DNA of 64,000 nucleotides from Bartonella tribocorum CIP 105476 (GCF_000196435.1 NC_010161.1:2189001-2253000); one strand, 5' to 3'. Positions 1 through 11,350 are shown, counted from the stretch's first letter. The notes: generated by a model from the letters alone, not told the origin. Translations and numbers: made by a program.

Positions 1-32
1 TCATGATTCCTCAAACGCTATCTCCTGTTCTT

Positions 33-563
33 TCACACGCTTTTCAGTTGTTGTTTTAAACAGTAATATTTTCTCACCTGCTTAAAGACACCATAATAAA
101 GTTCCAAAATCGTTATGGGAAAACACGCAATCCAAAGTGTCACGAGCAGAAGTACGAAACCAAATACCATGACAAGAATATCATCTATTTTTATCCTATC
201 ACCCTTTTTATACCGATGCTTTTGGTGACGGGTTATTTCCCCCCGTTGCCGGTGTATTTCTTTCAATTTTCGAGTATTTTTTTCAACAAACGCCACAATA
301 TTATGCAAACAATCAACATAATTGGAATCAAGGCAACAACACACACGACACTCACTTCCCAAAGTAGGCAGAAAGAGTGAAAAAGGGGTGTATCCTGCCA
401 CCCTGTCAATTTTTCTTGTTCCAAAGCTGGAAAAAAGAAAATCCTGTTCCCCAGCTCAATGATGAGTGAGAGGAAACAAAGAACAACACATTCTCGCACA
501 GAAAAAAACTCTTGCTCAAAAAAATCGTGCAGTCCGTTAAAATTTTGAAATTTTCCCCTTCAT
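33..563 (-). pseudogene. Frameshifted A-B membrane module gene
   Basis: This is a broken member of the small membrane-protein family that fills the first 18 kb. Read on the minus strand from an ATG at 563, whose surroundings match the start of the intact neighbour at 1400, it encodes module A (two hydrophobic segments, ending LLKKIL) and then, in another frame, module B (one membrane segment followed by ELYYGVFKQVRKYYCLKQQL). At least two shifts are needed: one in the G/A-rich start region near 555, and one at a run of seven A (minus strand) near 275, where the intact paralogue has eight A. The function is unknown. A single-base slip at the A-run would reconnect the modules, so phase variation is possible, but the second shift argues for decay. 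Confidence 0.6.
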
Positions 564-839
564 TTGCTCTTCCCTTTTTAGACAAACATATTTCTTTTCT
601 CACGCCCGTTCTTCTAAGCACGACGAAAAGTGCGATATATGCCATTCCCTTGTTTTGTGGTAAATTCCCCAGATTAAAAAAACGCTCTTGCTCTCCAAAT
701 GCTAAGAGCCTCCTCCTTATCACCAACGACAATGGGCTTCTTTCCCCTCAGACTTCTTGCCCCTTTTTGCCTGATGCTTCTTCTCCCCCCTCTTCTTGTG
801 TCACGAGAATGCGTAAACCTTGCCTCTTCTCCCTCACGA

Positions 840-1400
840 TCACTGCGCAAGCGCTCTGTTAGGCTCTTCTTTCACGCGTTTCAATTCCTTTTTCAGGCGA
901 CAATACATTCTCACGCGCTTGAAGACAAAATAATAAAACTCCAGAATAAGCATGATAATCCCCGCCGTAAAAAACATTTCAAACAAAACGATAAAGCAAA
1001 GGAATACGATAAAAACACGGTTTATTTTTTCTCTATCGTTTTTTGAGGGATTATTTTGTCGCCCCCCCATTAAGACCCGTTCTCGAAGAACCTCATCCAA
1101 CTTCTGAATCTTTTTTTTCAACAAACGCGTTAAGATGAAATAAAACACCAAGAGAACGGGCATCAAAGCAAACACACACACCATGATGACTTCACGCAGC
1201 ACAAAGAGTGCCAAAAGCGTGCTATCTTGGTCGACAGTCAATTTCCATTTAAATTCTAAGGGCATCAAAAGAGCGCTATGACCTATCCCAATCAGGATAG
1301 AAATAAGGCAAATGATGCTGTGCTCTTTATAAGAAAGAAAGGTCTCTTCAAGAACAAAAGAACGCAGCCTTTGCCCCCCCATTGAATTTTCTCCCTTCAT
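840..1400 (-). CDS. A-B fused four-TM membrane protein
   Basis: A 186-residue inner-membrane protein of unknown function. The ATG at 1400 is chosen over upstream starts because AGGAAG lies six bases before it. Order: a short N-terminal segment (SFVLEETFLSYKEH), two membrane helices (about residues 32-50 and 70-95), a basic amphipathic tail (RLLKKKIQKLDEVL), a polar linker, then a second hydrophobic stretch of about 25 residues running into FKRVRMYCRLKKELKRV. The first half is module A and the second module B, which elsewhere in the array are separate genes. The broken paralogue at 33-563 lies downstream on the same strand. No recognised domain family, signal peptide or catalytic motif is visible. 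Confidence 0.75.
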   Translation of the reverse strand: MKGENSMGGQRLRSFVLEETFLSYKEHSIICLISILIGIGHSALLMPLEFKWKLTVDQDSTLLALFVLREVIMVCVFALMPVLLVFYFILTRLLKKKIQKLDEVLRERVLMGGRQNNPSKNDREKINRVFIVFLCFIVLFEMFFTAGIIMLILEFYYFVFKRVRMYCRLKKELKRVKEEPNRALAQ

Positions 1401-1810
1401 TTGCTCTTCCTTGTTTACGCAATGAGTTATTCTTTTTCTTTCTTGACACAAATAATCTCTAAAGTAAAATCCGTAGTTATCTAATAGATAGAAGTCATTA
1501 AATAGAATGCTTCACAAGATACGTGCATTGCAAAGTGCTTGTGATGCATATTTTGGTTGCCAATCCTTAAATGCCTTCAATTCACGTTCTTGTTAAAAAA
1601 ACCATCTTCTCAACACTCCCACACCACAGCCCTCCACAGCCATTTCATGACGATACCCCCCTAAGCACGCCATGGGTCCTCATGAAGGGTATAACGATAA
1701 GACTCTGCTCAATATATCCCCTCTATAAAAAACCATTACCCCCATCGCTTTAAAAGGATTATCCAGCGCCATCATAACACCTCCACCTAACCCCGCCCCC
1801 CACAAACAAC
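1401..1810. other. Spacer with no convincing gene
   Basis: This is about 400 bases upstream of the A-B gene. It is C-rich on the plus strand and contains only a short open frame with no ribosome-binding site or family resemblance. The last 100 bases grade into the CCACGGACAACA-type minisatellite. Confidence 0.5.
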
Positions 1811-2586
1811 CACCTCGCCTCCACGGACAACAACACCCTGCTCCACGAACAGCCACCCCATTGGCGGCTGCAACAGCCTATTCTTGCTGCTGCCATAACA
1901 ACCTTTTTGAGAATGTTCATAAAAGGCATTTTTATTCTTTTCTCAGTCATTTCTCCCTACCCCAATTTCATGACATGCAAGAAAGTGATTTATGCAATCT
2001 AAAAAATTCAATCTAAAAAAATTTGTGATGAGAAAATTTTAATGCACTCTCATGCAACACGAACAACAACACCCTGCTCCACGGACAACACCCCGCCGCC
2101 ACGGACAACCACCCCAGCCGCCACAAACAGCCACCCCAGCCGCCACAAACAACCACCTCGCCTCCACAACAACACCCTGCTCCACGAACAGCCACCCCGC
2201 CACCACGGACAGCTACCCCCACCGCCACAAACAGCCACCTCGCCTCCACGGACAGCTACCCCCACCGCCACAAACAACAACCCCAGTCCCCACAGACAAC
2301 CACCCTGCTCCACGAACAGCCACCTCGCCCCCACAAACACCACCTCGCCTCCACGGACAACAACACCCTGCTACACGAACAGCCACCCCATTGGCGGCTG
2401 CAACAGCCTATTCTTGCTGCTGCCATAACAACTTTTTTGAGAATGTTCATAAAAGGCATTTTTATTCTTTTCTCAGTCATTTCTCCCTACCCCAATTTCA
2501 TGACATGCAAGAAAGTGATTTATGCAATCTAAAAAATTCAATCTAAAAAAATTTGTGATGAGAAAATTTTAATGCACTCTCATGCA
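1811..2586. repeat. 246-bp direct repeat flanking a minisatellite
   Basis: Two nearly identical copies (1811-2056 and 2341-2586, offset 530 bp) enclose a degenerate minisatellite at about 2057-2390 built of CCACGGACAACCACCCC / CCACGAACAGCCACC-like units. On the minus strand each copy starts an open frame at ATG 1929 (and its counterpart near 2459) reading MPFMNILKK. This matches the start of the decayed integrases elsewhere in the window (MALMNRLK, MPIMNCLK). The repeat is therefore probably the 5' end and leader of an integrase gene, now joined to minisatellite DNA. The Pro/Thr-rich open frames across it are by-products of the repeat. Confidence 0.75.
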
Positions 2587-3469
2587 ACGAAGAGCCAATG
2601 ATCATAAACATTCACAATAGAGCTCTTTCATTTTCATTGGGGATCTTGCAAGCCAATAGACGCACCCTCTGAAACAACAGCTCTTTTTGTGATAAAGTGT
2701 TTTAGCATGAATGAAAGCGCTAACGTTTTCTTTCAAGTTTGAGGTGTTGTTTTTTCAAAAATACTGTTAAAGTCGCTTCATTCGATCACCATGCGATACA
2801 AACACAATGGCTCTTTATAAACAGCAGAGTGATATGCATCATTTTTTTCCAATCCGCCATAAGCCTTGCATAAAACTTATCATGAAAAAGGGGGAAAGCT
2901 TTTGAATAGAGCAATTATTTTGGGGTCTGTGCGTCAATTTTCATGAATATTAGCCAATTATTTAGCGGATTGCCTCGTGAAGCGGGGTGCATCCCTTTAT
3001 TGGGTTGATTTGCGGAGCCCCCTTGCCGATAACAAATCCCGATCATCATCAAGATAAGACTCATTTCCAAGCGCTACGGTCCGCTAGTTTGTAAAAACCA
3101 TCGCAGCGGCTCGAGGGTATTCTTCTCACAAATCCCCTTTATCAAGGCTCATATTGAAGTGTTTTAAAAAATTCTCTTGATAATTTAGCCTATAATGCCT
3201 TTTTAAATAACCTTGTTGGACTTATCTCTCATAGGAGAACCACCCCAAAATGTACACAACCGTGTGAGCATCTCTTGCTGCGCGTGCGCACGCTTTACGG
3301 GTATGCCCTCCAATGTCAAATCGCCTCTTCCAACGAGGATTTTGCCTCATATGACGAAGGTTATACTTGGCAAGTTATAAGGAAAGAGATACAAACAGGT
3401 TGTGAATGACTTTCTGATGAAAAGTGCACATTTTTAAAACAACGCGCTTCAAGCAAAGAGGGAGGGGAC
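2587..3469. other. Spacer without recognisable gene
   Basis: Nearly 900 bases of low-GC DNA with frequent stops in all frames. The stretch 3230-3420 has codon-like texture but no intact frame. No RNA gene, terminator or repeat was recognised. The final bases carry GGGAGGGG six bases before the start of the next gene. Confidence 0.5.
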
Positions 3470-3985
3470 ATGAAAAAAAAGAATCCGCACTATCGTTATC
3501 TCATTGTAGGCGGCACAGGAATGCTTGCTCCTTTGTGTCAATCGCTAGAGCCAAAAGAAGTTATTATTGCAGCCCGCTTTCTTTCGCATAAAGTCCAATT
3601 TGAAGCATTACAAAAACAGCATATGTGCATACCGTTGGATTATGATTGTGCAACATCACGAACACAATTTTTAGAAGCCGTAAGCCAATGGCGTGATCTA
3701 AAATATTGCATATTATGGCTTCATTCGCCCGCCCATGCATTTTCTTGCGCGTTAATTGAGCAGTTGGCTCTTTTGCCTCATCCACCGTGTATTCTTCATA
3801 TATTTGGTTCCAACATTCATGATCAAATGATTATTGAGTGCGCGCGCAAAAACAAGATTGATTTCATCCCCATTCACTTAGGACAACAAACAACATCAAA
3901 AGGTTTACGCTGGCTAACCCATAAGGAGATAAGCCAGCAGATCTTGGACACCATAAAACACCACATGAAAAAACAAAATGTATAA
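3470..3985 (+). CDS. Short Rossmann-fold (SDR-like) protein
   Basis: A 171-residue protein starting at an ATG preceded by a strong GAGGGAGGGG ribosome-binding site. The N-terminus (YLIVGGTGMLAPL) is a beta-strand plus a glycine-rich GGTGML dinucleotide-binding loop, as in short-chain dehydrogenase/reductase relatives. A second strand (EVIIAAR) follows at the usual distance. At 171 residues it is well below the ~250 of classical SDRs, and no YxxxK catalytic pair is apparent, so it may bind NAD(P) without classical dehydrogenase activity. It is the only clear plus-strand, non-membrane, non-repeat gene in the first 18 kb and is flanked by decayed DNA on both sides. The substrate is unknown. Confidence 0.7.
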   Translation: MKKKNPHYRYLIVGGTGMLAPLCQSLEPKEVIIAARFLSHKVQFEALQKQHMCIPLDYDCATSRTQFLEAVSQWRDLKYCILWLHSPAHAFSCALIEQLALLPHPPCILHIFGSNIHDQMIIECARKNKIDFIPIHLGQQTTSKGLRWLTHKEISQQILDTIKHHMKKQNV

Positions 3986-6659
3986 TTTCAATCCCTACTT
4001 TTTTTGACAAAGCACGCCCGTTTGGTTTTAAAGTTCTGCATTTTTACGATTTTACTCATTTACAGAAAAAAGCAAATTTCCAATAACCATCCCCATTAAA
4101 ATCGATGACTTTACATCAGCCTTTCCGCCCAATTCCTCCACCATTCCAACCTTTCCCCCCTGTACTATTCCAATCTTTATGCCCCCATTTGCGCCCTCCT
4201 TACCCCATCCTCCCCCCCATGACCCTCACGCACTTAACAAACCACACATCCCTGCCTTTACAGTTCCACGCTTTTACGATTTTACTCATTCACAGAAAAG
4301 AGCAGAGAACTGATAACCATTCCAAACCTATTGCCAAAACCTATTATTGCCATCCGCTCTCTTCAAACAGATGCCAGAATAACTTGCGATAAGAAAAACA
4401 GTATTCCCCTCAAAACCATGAAACAAAGGTATGATCTAAAATGATGTCCCCCTCATAACGAGCACGATACAAGCTTTTTAAGCGCTGCCTCTCATGACCA
4501 CGTGATTTCATTGTAAAATTCAAACGTTTAATAAAAAAGCAAACAGCACCGCACATGTCCCCCATCTTCCTTATCTTTTCAGCACCCTTCACCCCCGCCT
4601 CAAATCTCATGCTCTACACACGACTTTCTCATCACCAAATTTCCCCTACGCCATTGCAATCGTTCCCCCCTTGCCGTATCCAAACCTTTATGCCTTTATT
4701 CACGCGCTTTTCGCCCCAATCTTTCCACGACCACCATGCTCTTGACCAAGCACCCCTCCCTTGTCTTTACGTTTCCATATTTTTACGATTTTGTTTATTT
4801 ACAGAAAACTGTAAAGAGTTGATAAACATTCCAAGACTATTTGATCCTCCGCCTTTCTCCCAACGCCCCCACACCATTACAACTTTTATACCCGTGTCGT
4901 ATCCAAACCTTTATGCCTTCATATCGTGGGGAGATACGGAGGGCATATTGTTTCTTTCCATTTTACGTTTGCCTTTGTTTGAAGAGGCTAATGCCAATAA
5001 TAGGTTTAGGCAATAGGTTTGGATACTGAGCTTGGAATGTTCATCAGTTCTCTGCTCTTTTCTGTAAATGAGCAAAATCGTAAAAGTGTGGAAACGTAAA
5101 GCTAAGAATGCGTGCTTTATCAAGAGCATGAAGGTTGTGAGAAAGCTGGTGGGAAAAAGAAGAGACGAATGAAGGCTATACGTGCTTTTTCAGCGCTGCC
5201 TCTCATGACCACGCGATTTCATTGTAAAATTCAAACGTTTAATAAAAAAGCAAACAGCACCGCACATGTCCCCCATCTTCCTTATCTTTTCAGCCCCCCT
5301 CACCCCCGCCTCAAATCTCATGCTCTACACACGACTTTTCCATCACAAAATTCTCCACACAACCCCTTTCCTCCCTATGCTCCCACACGCCATTCCAACT
5401 TATTTACAATGGTCCCCTAGACGCTCTCTATCTTGCACCCACAGCCCTACAATCCTCTCTCAAATATCTTGTCTCCATTCACCTTTATGCCTCCACTTAC
5501 ACCCTCTTCTCCCAACCATCCTCCCACAATCTTCACGCACTTAACAAAACACACACCCTTTGCTTTACAGTTCAACGTTTTTACGATTTTACATATTTAC
5601 AAAGATTAGTAGAGACCAGATAACCATCCCAAAACTATTGATCACCAGCCTTTCCGCCAGTTCCCTCACCATTTCAATCTTTTCATCCCTATACCATTCC
5701 AACCTTTACGCCTCTTCCCTAAATGCTCTTTATCTTTTACTCGCAACCCTATAGCTCCTCTCTCAAATATCTTATCTCCACTTACCTTTATGCCTCCACT
5801 TACGCCCTCTTCTCCCCACCATCCTTTCCACAACCACCATGCTCTTGACAAAGTACGCATTCTTAGCTTTACGTTTCCACGCTTTTACGATTTTATTGAT
5901 TTACAGAAAGCAGTAGAGAGCTTATAATCATCCCAAGCTCATTACCCAAACCTATTGCCAAAACCTATTATTGCCATCCGCTCTCTTCAAACAGATGCCA
6001 GAATAACTTGCGATAAGAAAAACAGTATTCCCCTCAAAATCATGAAACAATGGCATGATTTAAAACGATGCCACCCCTCATAAAGAGCACGATACAAGCT
6101 TTTTCAGCGCTGCCTCTCATGACCACGTGATTTCATTGTAAAATTCAAACGTTTAATAAAAAAGCAAACAACACCGCGCATATCCCCCATCTTCCTTATC
6201 TTTTCAGCGCCCCTCACGCCCTCTCAAATCTCATGTTCTACAAAGGCAAACGTAAAATGAAAAAACACCGTATGACATCATGCTCCCTATGCACCCCTCA
6301 AAACCATGAAGGAATGGCTTGATCTAAAATGATATCTCTCCTCATAACGAATACGATACACACTTTTTCAGCACAGCATCTCATTGCCGCGTGACCTTAT
6401 GGTAAAAAGCGACCGATAAAAGAAGTATACAGCGCTACAACAGTTATCGTTAAGAAAACCATCAAGGAATATCCAAAGCACAGAAAAAGACTACTGCAAA
6501 TCAAAGTCATGATGCACCGACTCTATTGAGAAAAAAGCATCCCTTTCCAGTTTCACAATTTTGCAAATTTGCAGAAAATAAAAAATATCATCCCCCCAAA
6601 AAACTAAGCTTCTTTCCTTCTCTTGCATCTCCCCCACCGATCTTCATCTTTCTTATCTT

Positions 6660-8060
6660 TTCAGCACCCCTCACCCCCGCCTCAAATCTCATGCTCTACA
6701 CACGACCTTCTCATCACCCAATTCTCCACACAACCCCTTTCCTCCCAATGCTCTCACATGCCATTACAACCTTTTCACTTCCGTACCATTCCAACCTTTA
6801 CGCCTCTTCCCTAAATGCTCTCTATCTTTTACCTGCAGCACTACAACCCTCTCTCAAATATCTTATCTCCACTTACCTCTATGCCTCCACTTACGCCCTC
6901 TTCTCCCCACCATCCTTTCCACGATCCTCACGCACTTAACAAAGCACATACCTTTTGGTTTTACAATTCCACACTTTTACGATTTTACTCATTCACAGAA
7001 AACAGTAGAGAACTGATAACCATTCCAAACTCATTACCCAAACCTATTATTTACATCAGCACTCTTCAAACAAAGGCATGATCTAAAATGATGTCACCCC
7101 TCATAACGAGCACGATACAAGCTTTTTCAGCGCTGCCTCTCATGACCACGCGATTTCATTGTAAAATTCAAACGTTTAATAAAAAAGCAAACGGCACCGC
7201 ACATGTCCCCCATCTTCCTTATCTTTTCAGCGCCCCTCACGCCCTCCTCAAATCTCATGCTCTACACACGACTTTCTCATCACCCAATTCTCCACACAAC
7301 CCCTTTCCTCCCAATGCTCTCACATGCCATTCCAACCTTTTCATCCCTATCCATTCCAACCTTTACGCCTCTTCCCTAAATGCTCTCTATCTTTTACCTG
7401 CAGCACTACAACCCTCTCTCAAATATCTTATCTCCACTTACCTCTATGCCTCCACTTACGCCCTCTTCGATCAACCATTCTTTCCACGATCCTCACGCAC
7501 TTAACAAAGCACATACCTTTTGGTTTTACAATTCCACACTTTTACGATTTTACTCATTCACAGAAAACAGTAGAGAACTGATAACCATTCCAAACTCATT
7601 ACCCAAACCTATTATTTACATCAGCACTCTTCAAACAAAGGCATGATCTAAAATGATGTCACCCCTCATAACGAGCACGATACAAGCTTTTTCAGCGCTG
7701 CCTCTCATGACCACGCGATTTCATTGTAAAATTCAAACGTTTAATAAAAAAGCAAACGGCACCGCACATGTCCCCCATCTTCCTTATCTTTTCAGCGCCC
7801 CTCACGCCCTCCTCAAATCTCATGCTCTACACACGACTTTCTCATCACCCAATTCTCCACACAACCCCTTTCCTCCCAATGCTCTCACATGCCATTCCAA
7901 CCTTTTCATCCCTATCCATTCCAACCTTTACGCCTCTTCCCTAAATGCTCTCTATCTTTTACCTGCAGCACTACAACCCTCTCTCAAATATCTTATCTCC
8001 ACTTACCTCTATGCCTCCACTTACGCCCTCTTCTCCCCACCATCCTTTCCACGACCACCA
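6660..8060. repeat. Tandem 565-bp repeat
   Basis: Two adjacent copies with an offset of 565 bp are near-identical. For example, the block beginning ATGATGTCACCCCTCATAAC occurs at 7088 and again at 7653. They differ mainly where CTTCGATCAACCATTC in one copy is CTTCTCCCCACCATCC in the other. This is a recent duplication inside the decayed region. Confidence 0.85.
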
Positions 8061-9770
8061 TACTCTTGACCAAGCACGCATTCTTAGCTTTACGTTTCCA
8101 CGCTTTTACGATTTTGCTTATTTACAGAAAAGAGTAGCAAACTGATAAACATCCCAAACCTATTGATCACCAGCCTTTCTCCCAATGCACCCACATGCCA
8201 TTGTAACCTTTTCACTTCCGTACCATTCCAACCTGTACGCCTCTTCCCTAAATGCTCTCTATCTTTTACCTGCAGCACTACAACCCTCTCTCAAATATCT
8301 TATCTCCACTTACCTTTACACCTCCACTTACGCCCTCTTCAATCAACCATCCTTTCCACGACCACCATACTCTTGACCAAGCACGCATTCTTAGCTTTAC
8401 GTTTCCACACTTTTACGATTTTTCTTATTTACAGAAAAGAGTAGCAAACTGATAAACATTCCAAACTCATTACCCAAACCTATTGCTTAAACCTGTTATT
8501 AGCATTAGCCTCTTCAAACAAAGGCAAACGTAAAATGGAAAGAAACAATATGCCCTCTGTATCTCCCCACGATATGAAGACTACACGCACTTTTTCATTG
8601 CTGCATCTCATGACCATATGACCTTGTAATACGATATCAAGCATCTGATAAAAGAAGTATACAGCGCCACAACCGCTATCGTTCAGAAAACCATCAAGGA
8701 ATATCCAAAACACAGAAAAAAACTACGCTCCTTTCCTTCTTTTAAATCCCCCTACTGACATCCCATCTTCCTTATCTTTTCAGCGCCCCTCCCCCCCCCC
8801 GCCTCAAATTTCATGCTCTACACACGACTTTCTCATCACCCAATTCTCCACACAGCCCCTTTCCTCCCAATGCTCTCACATGCCATTACAACCTTTTCAC
8901 TTCCGTACCATTCCAACCTTTACGCCTCTTCCCTAAATGCTCTCTATCTTTTACCTGCAGCACTACAACCCTCTCTCAAATATCTTATCTCCACTTACCT
9001 CTATGCCTCCACTTACGCCCTCTTCTCCCCACCATCCTTTCCACGACCACCATACTCTTGACCAAGCACGCATTCTTAGCTTTACGTTTCCACGCTTTTA
9101 CGATTTTGCTTATTTACAGAAAAGAGTAGCAAACTGATAAACATCCCAAACCTATTGATCACCAGCCTTTCTCCCAATGCTCCCACATGCCATTGTAACC
9201 TTTTCACTTCCGTACCATTCCAACCTGTACGCCTCTTCCCTAAATGCTCTCTATCTTGCACCCGCAGCACTACAACCCTCTCTCAAATATCTTATCTCCA
9301 CTTACCTTTACACCTCCACTTACGCCCTCTTCTCCCCACCATCCTTTCCACGACCACCATACTCTTGACCAAGCACGCATTCTTAGCTTTACGTTTCCAC
9401 ACTTTTACGATTTTTCTTATTTACAGAAAAGAGTAGCAAACTGATAAACATCCCAAACCTATTGATCACCAGCCTTTCTCCCAATGCTCCCACATGCCAT
9501 TGTAACCTTTTCACTTCCGTACCATTCCAACCTTTACGCCTCTTCCCTAAATGCTCTCTATCTTTTACCCGCAGCACTACAACCCTCTCTCAAATATCTT
9601 ATCTCCACTTACCTTTACACCTCCACTTACGCCCTCTTCGATCAACCATCCTTTCCACGAGCACCATACTCTTGACCAAGCACGCATTCTTAGCTTTACG
9701 TTTCCACACTTTTACGATTTTACTCATTCACAGAAAAGAGTAGCAAACTGATAACCATTCCAAACTCATT
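8040..9770. repeat. 307-bp tandem repeat units
   Basis: Units of 307 bp, each containing CCTATTGATCACCAGCC, CTAAATGCTCTCTATC and TTTTACGATTTT, follow one another at about 8041, 8349, 9040, 9347 and 9655. They are separated by a diverged block (8470-8810) whose minus strand resembles module B. Copies differ by scattered substitutions. Confidence 0.8.
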
Positions 9771-10104
9771 ATCCAAACCTATTGCTTAAACCTGTTATTA
9801 GCATTAGCCTCTTCAAACAAAGGCAAACGTAAAATGGAAAGAAACAATATGCCCTCTGTATCTCCCCACGATATGAAGGCATAAAGGTTTGGATACGACA
9901 CGGGTAGAAAGGTTGCAATGGTGTGGGGACGTTGAGAGAAAGGCTGGTGATCAATAGTCTTGGAATGGTTATCAACTCTTTACTCTTTTCTGTAAATAAA
10001 CAAAATCGTAAAAGTGTGGAGCTGTAAAGGCAGGGTGTGTGTTCTTTATCAAGAGCACGAAGGTTGTGAGAAGGATGGTGGGAAAAAGAAGAGACGAATG
10101 AAGG

Positions 10105-10281
10105 TTATACGCGCTTTTTCATTGCTGCATTTAATTGCCGTGTAACCTTATAATACGAGATCAAACGCTTGATAAAAGAAATATACAGTGCCGCAATAGG
10201 TATTATTAAGAAAAAATCAAGAATGCCCCCCAACAAACCCACCAAAACCACCGTGGACGCTACCGCCATACCGTAATGCAT
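10105..10281 (-). CDS. 58-residue module-B membrane protein
   Basis: A short gene, easily missed by length cut-offs. The ATG at 10281 follows GGAAGAGG with five bases between. It encodes one membrane segment (about residues 7-36) followed by SFIKRLISYYKVTRQLNAAMKKRV, the same layout as the B proteins at 10595-10867 and 16693-16890. It lies 15 bp downstream of the A gene at 10297-10644 and continues the alternating A, B, A, B order of the operon. Copies of its 3' half, in decay, populate the downstream 4-10 kb region. Function unknown. Confidence 0.65.
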   Translation of the reverse strand: MHYGMAVASTVVLVGLLGGILDFFLIIPIAALYISFIKRLISYYKVTRQLNAAMKKRV

Positions 10282-10296
10282 TTTATCCTCTTCCTT

Positions 10297-10644
10297 TTAT
10301 AAATTGATTGATTGGGGTGCTTTAGTCACTTCTTCCAATTGCTGAATCTTCTTGTTGAGCCGAGAGGTTAAAATTTCACGAAGGATGATAATAACAGGAA
10401 CCGTTGCTAAAATACATATCCATAAAAGAACAAAGAAAAAAAAGAAAATGGTAAGAGAGATAAATCTGTTCTCATCTGTCACAAAATTTATCTCTTCATA
10501 AAAAATCATAGAGACATAAACTTTGAAAACCATAATGATGAGAGAGAGGCATGAGAGAATGACATAATTTTTGCGCGAAAAAGCGAGCCATTTTTTAAAT
10601 GAATGGGAACTTATTTTTGTATCCAGTGCTAAATTTTGTTGCAC
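10297..10644 (-). CDS. Module-A two-TM membrane protein
   Basis: A 115-residue inner-membrane protein. It starts at a GTG (10644) that lies inside the 3' end of the preceding B gene, implying translational coupling. A short N-terminal region (FKKWLAFSRKNY) corresponds to the family's conserved pre-helix motif. Two hydrophobic helices (about 30-48 and 62-90, the second unusually rich in Phe) follow, then the basic tail TSRLNKKIQQLEEV typical of module A. It sits in the four-gene run 11276 to 10105. No known domain. Confidence 0.65.
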   Translation of the reverse strand: MQQNLALDTKISSHSFKKWLAFSRKNYVILSCLSLIIMVFKVYVSMIFYEEINFVTDENRFISLTIFFFFFVLLWICILATVPVIIILREILTSRLNKKIQQLEEVTKAPQSINL

Positions 10645-10867
10645 AATTTCTTTTAAGCTTTTTTTTAGAGAAACAAAAATGCTGTGGCTGTTCGCTCATC
10701 AAGCGTCTTTGTTTTTTCACTCTGAAATAGAACCTCAAACGCTTGATTAAACAATAATAAGGCGCCACAATAAGCATATTGACAAAAATAGCAAAAATCG
10801 TCACGGTCTCGAGCAGAAAAAGTCCAAACGGCAGAAAAAAAATAAAAAGCACGGCTTCATTCTTCAT
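10595..10867 (-). CDS. Module-B membrane protein
   Basis: A 90-residue protein with one or two N-terminal hydrophobic stretches (residues 5-38) followed by YYCLIKRLRFYFRVKKQRRL, the B-module signature, and a further basic tail. Its 3' end overlaps the next A gene by 50 bases. GAGGCG lies upstream of the start. The basic segment directly after the membrane helix predicts a cytoplasmic tail. Function unknown. Confidence 0.6.
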   Translation of the reverse strand: MKNEAVLFIFFLPFGLFLLETVTIFAIFVNMLIVAPYYCLIKRLRFYFRVKKQRRLMSEQPQHFCFSKKKLKRNCATKFSTGYKNKFPFI

Positions 10868-10877
10868 GGCGAGCGCC

Positions 10878-11276
10878 TCACCGATTGATCTTGAGCAGCT
10901 TTGTTTCTTTTTCCAGTTTTTGCCTTATCTTTTCCAATTTTCGCTCTTTAAAACGATGAAGCCCCCAAAGGATAGGAAGAGGTGTGAGAAGACAAAACCA
11001 AATCAACACCGGTAAGAGAAAAATAAGAGAAGCAATTCCCTCCCATCTTTCCCACTGCAACGGCTGTACCAAAGGCTTTGCACCCGCAGGGACTTTTAAA
11101 GCCATCATGATAAGGCATGTGCCAAACATCATGAAAAAGCGACGCCCTATCATTTTTAAGCTTTTCCCCCCTTTACGGACTTCTCCTAGAGCGACCGTAA
11201 TTTTTTTGCCTAAAGAAATTTTAATTTTTTTGAATGAAAAGAAAGACTCTTCAAATGTTGCGTTTTTCTCCTGCAT
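10878..11276 (-). CDS. Module-A-like membrane protein
   Basis: A 132-residue protein with AGAGGGGATC just before its ATG. The N-terminal TFEESFFSFKK resembles the SFxLEExFL motif of other A modules but is followed by an extra basic stretch (GKKITVALGEVRKGGKSLK). Two hydrophobic segments (about residues 45-65 and 80-107) enclose a polar loop containing WERWEG. It ends KERKLEKIRQKLEKETKLL, a charged probable coiled coil. It is the first gene of a tightly spaced run (11 bp to the next). Function unknown. Confidence 0.65.
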   Translation of the reverse strand: MQEKNATFEESFFSFKKIKISLGKKITVALGEVRKGGKSLKMIGRRFFMMFGTCLIMMALKVPAGAKPLVQPLQWERWEGIASLIFLLPVLIWFCLLTPLPILWGLHRFKERKLEKIRQKLEKETKLLKINR

Positions 11277-11350
11277 TGATCCCCTCTGTTTTTCTTATTT
11301 GTACGCGCCATTTTAAGCTTTCTTTAATGTATGTAAATTCTTTATTTTTC

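Larger units (their letters stand above)
3986..10104. repeat. Decayed, tandemly amplified repeat region
   Basis: Six kilobases of related blocks with no intact gene. Recurrent elements: (i) a block whose minus strand still reads like the tail of module B (for example CFFIKRLNFTMKSRGHERQR near 4500, repeated near 5200, 6130, 7130 and 7700); (ii) a C-rich block carrying CTCTCTATCTTTTACC; (iii) a conserved TTTTACGATTTT...TTTACAGAAAA element. The blocks are arranged in tandem (separate entries). The open frames here are shared, shifted versions of the same repeats and lack ribosome-binding sites. The array lies directly downstream of the live B gene ending at 10105, so it probably grew from the 3' ends of array genes. 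Confidence 0.75.

Noticed and set aside
2042..2546. Pro/Thr-rich open frames on both strands over the minisatellite
   Set aside because: They result from a repeat whose length avoids stops; there is no ribosome-binding site and several frames are open at once.
4105..9751. Many 60-140-codon plus-strand frames rich in Ser, Pro, His and Leu
   Set aside because: They are shifted readings of the same tandem repeats, differ in frame between copies and lack start signals; C-rich DNA simply has few stops.
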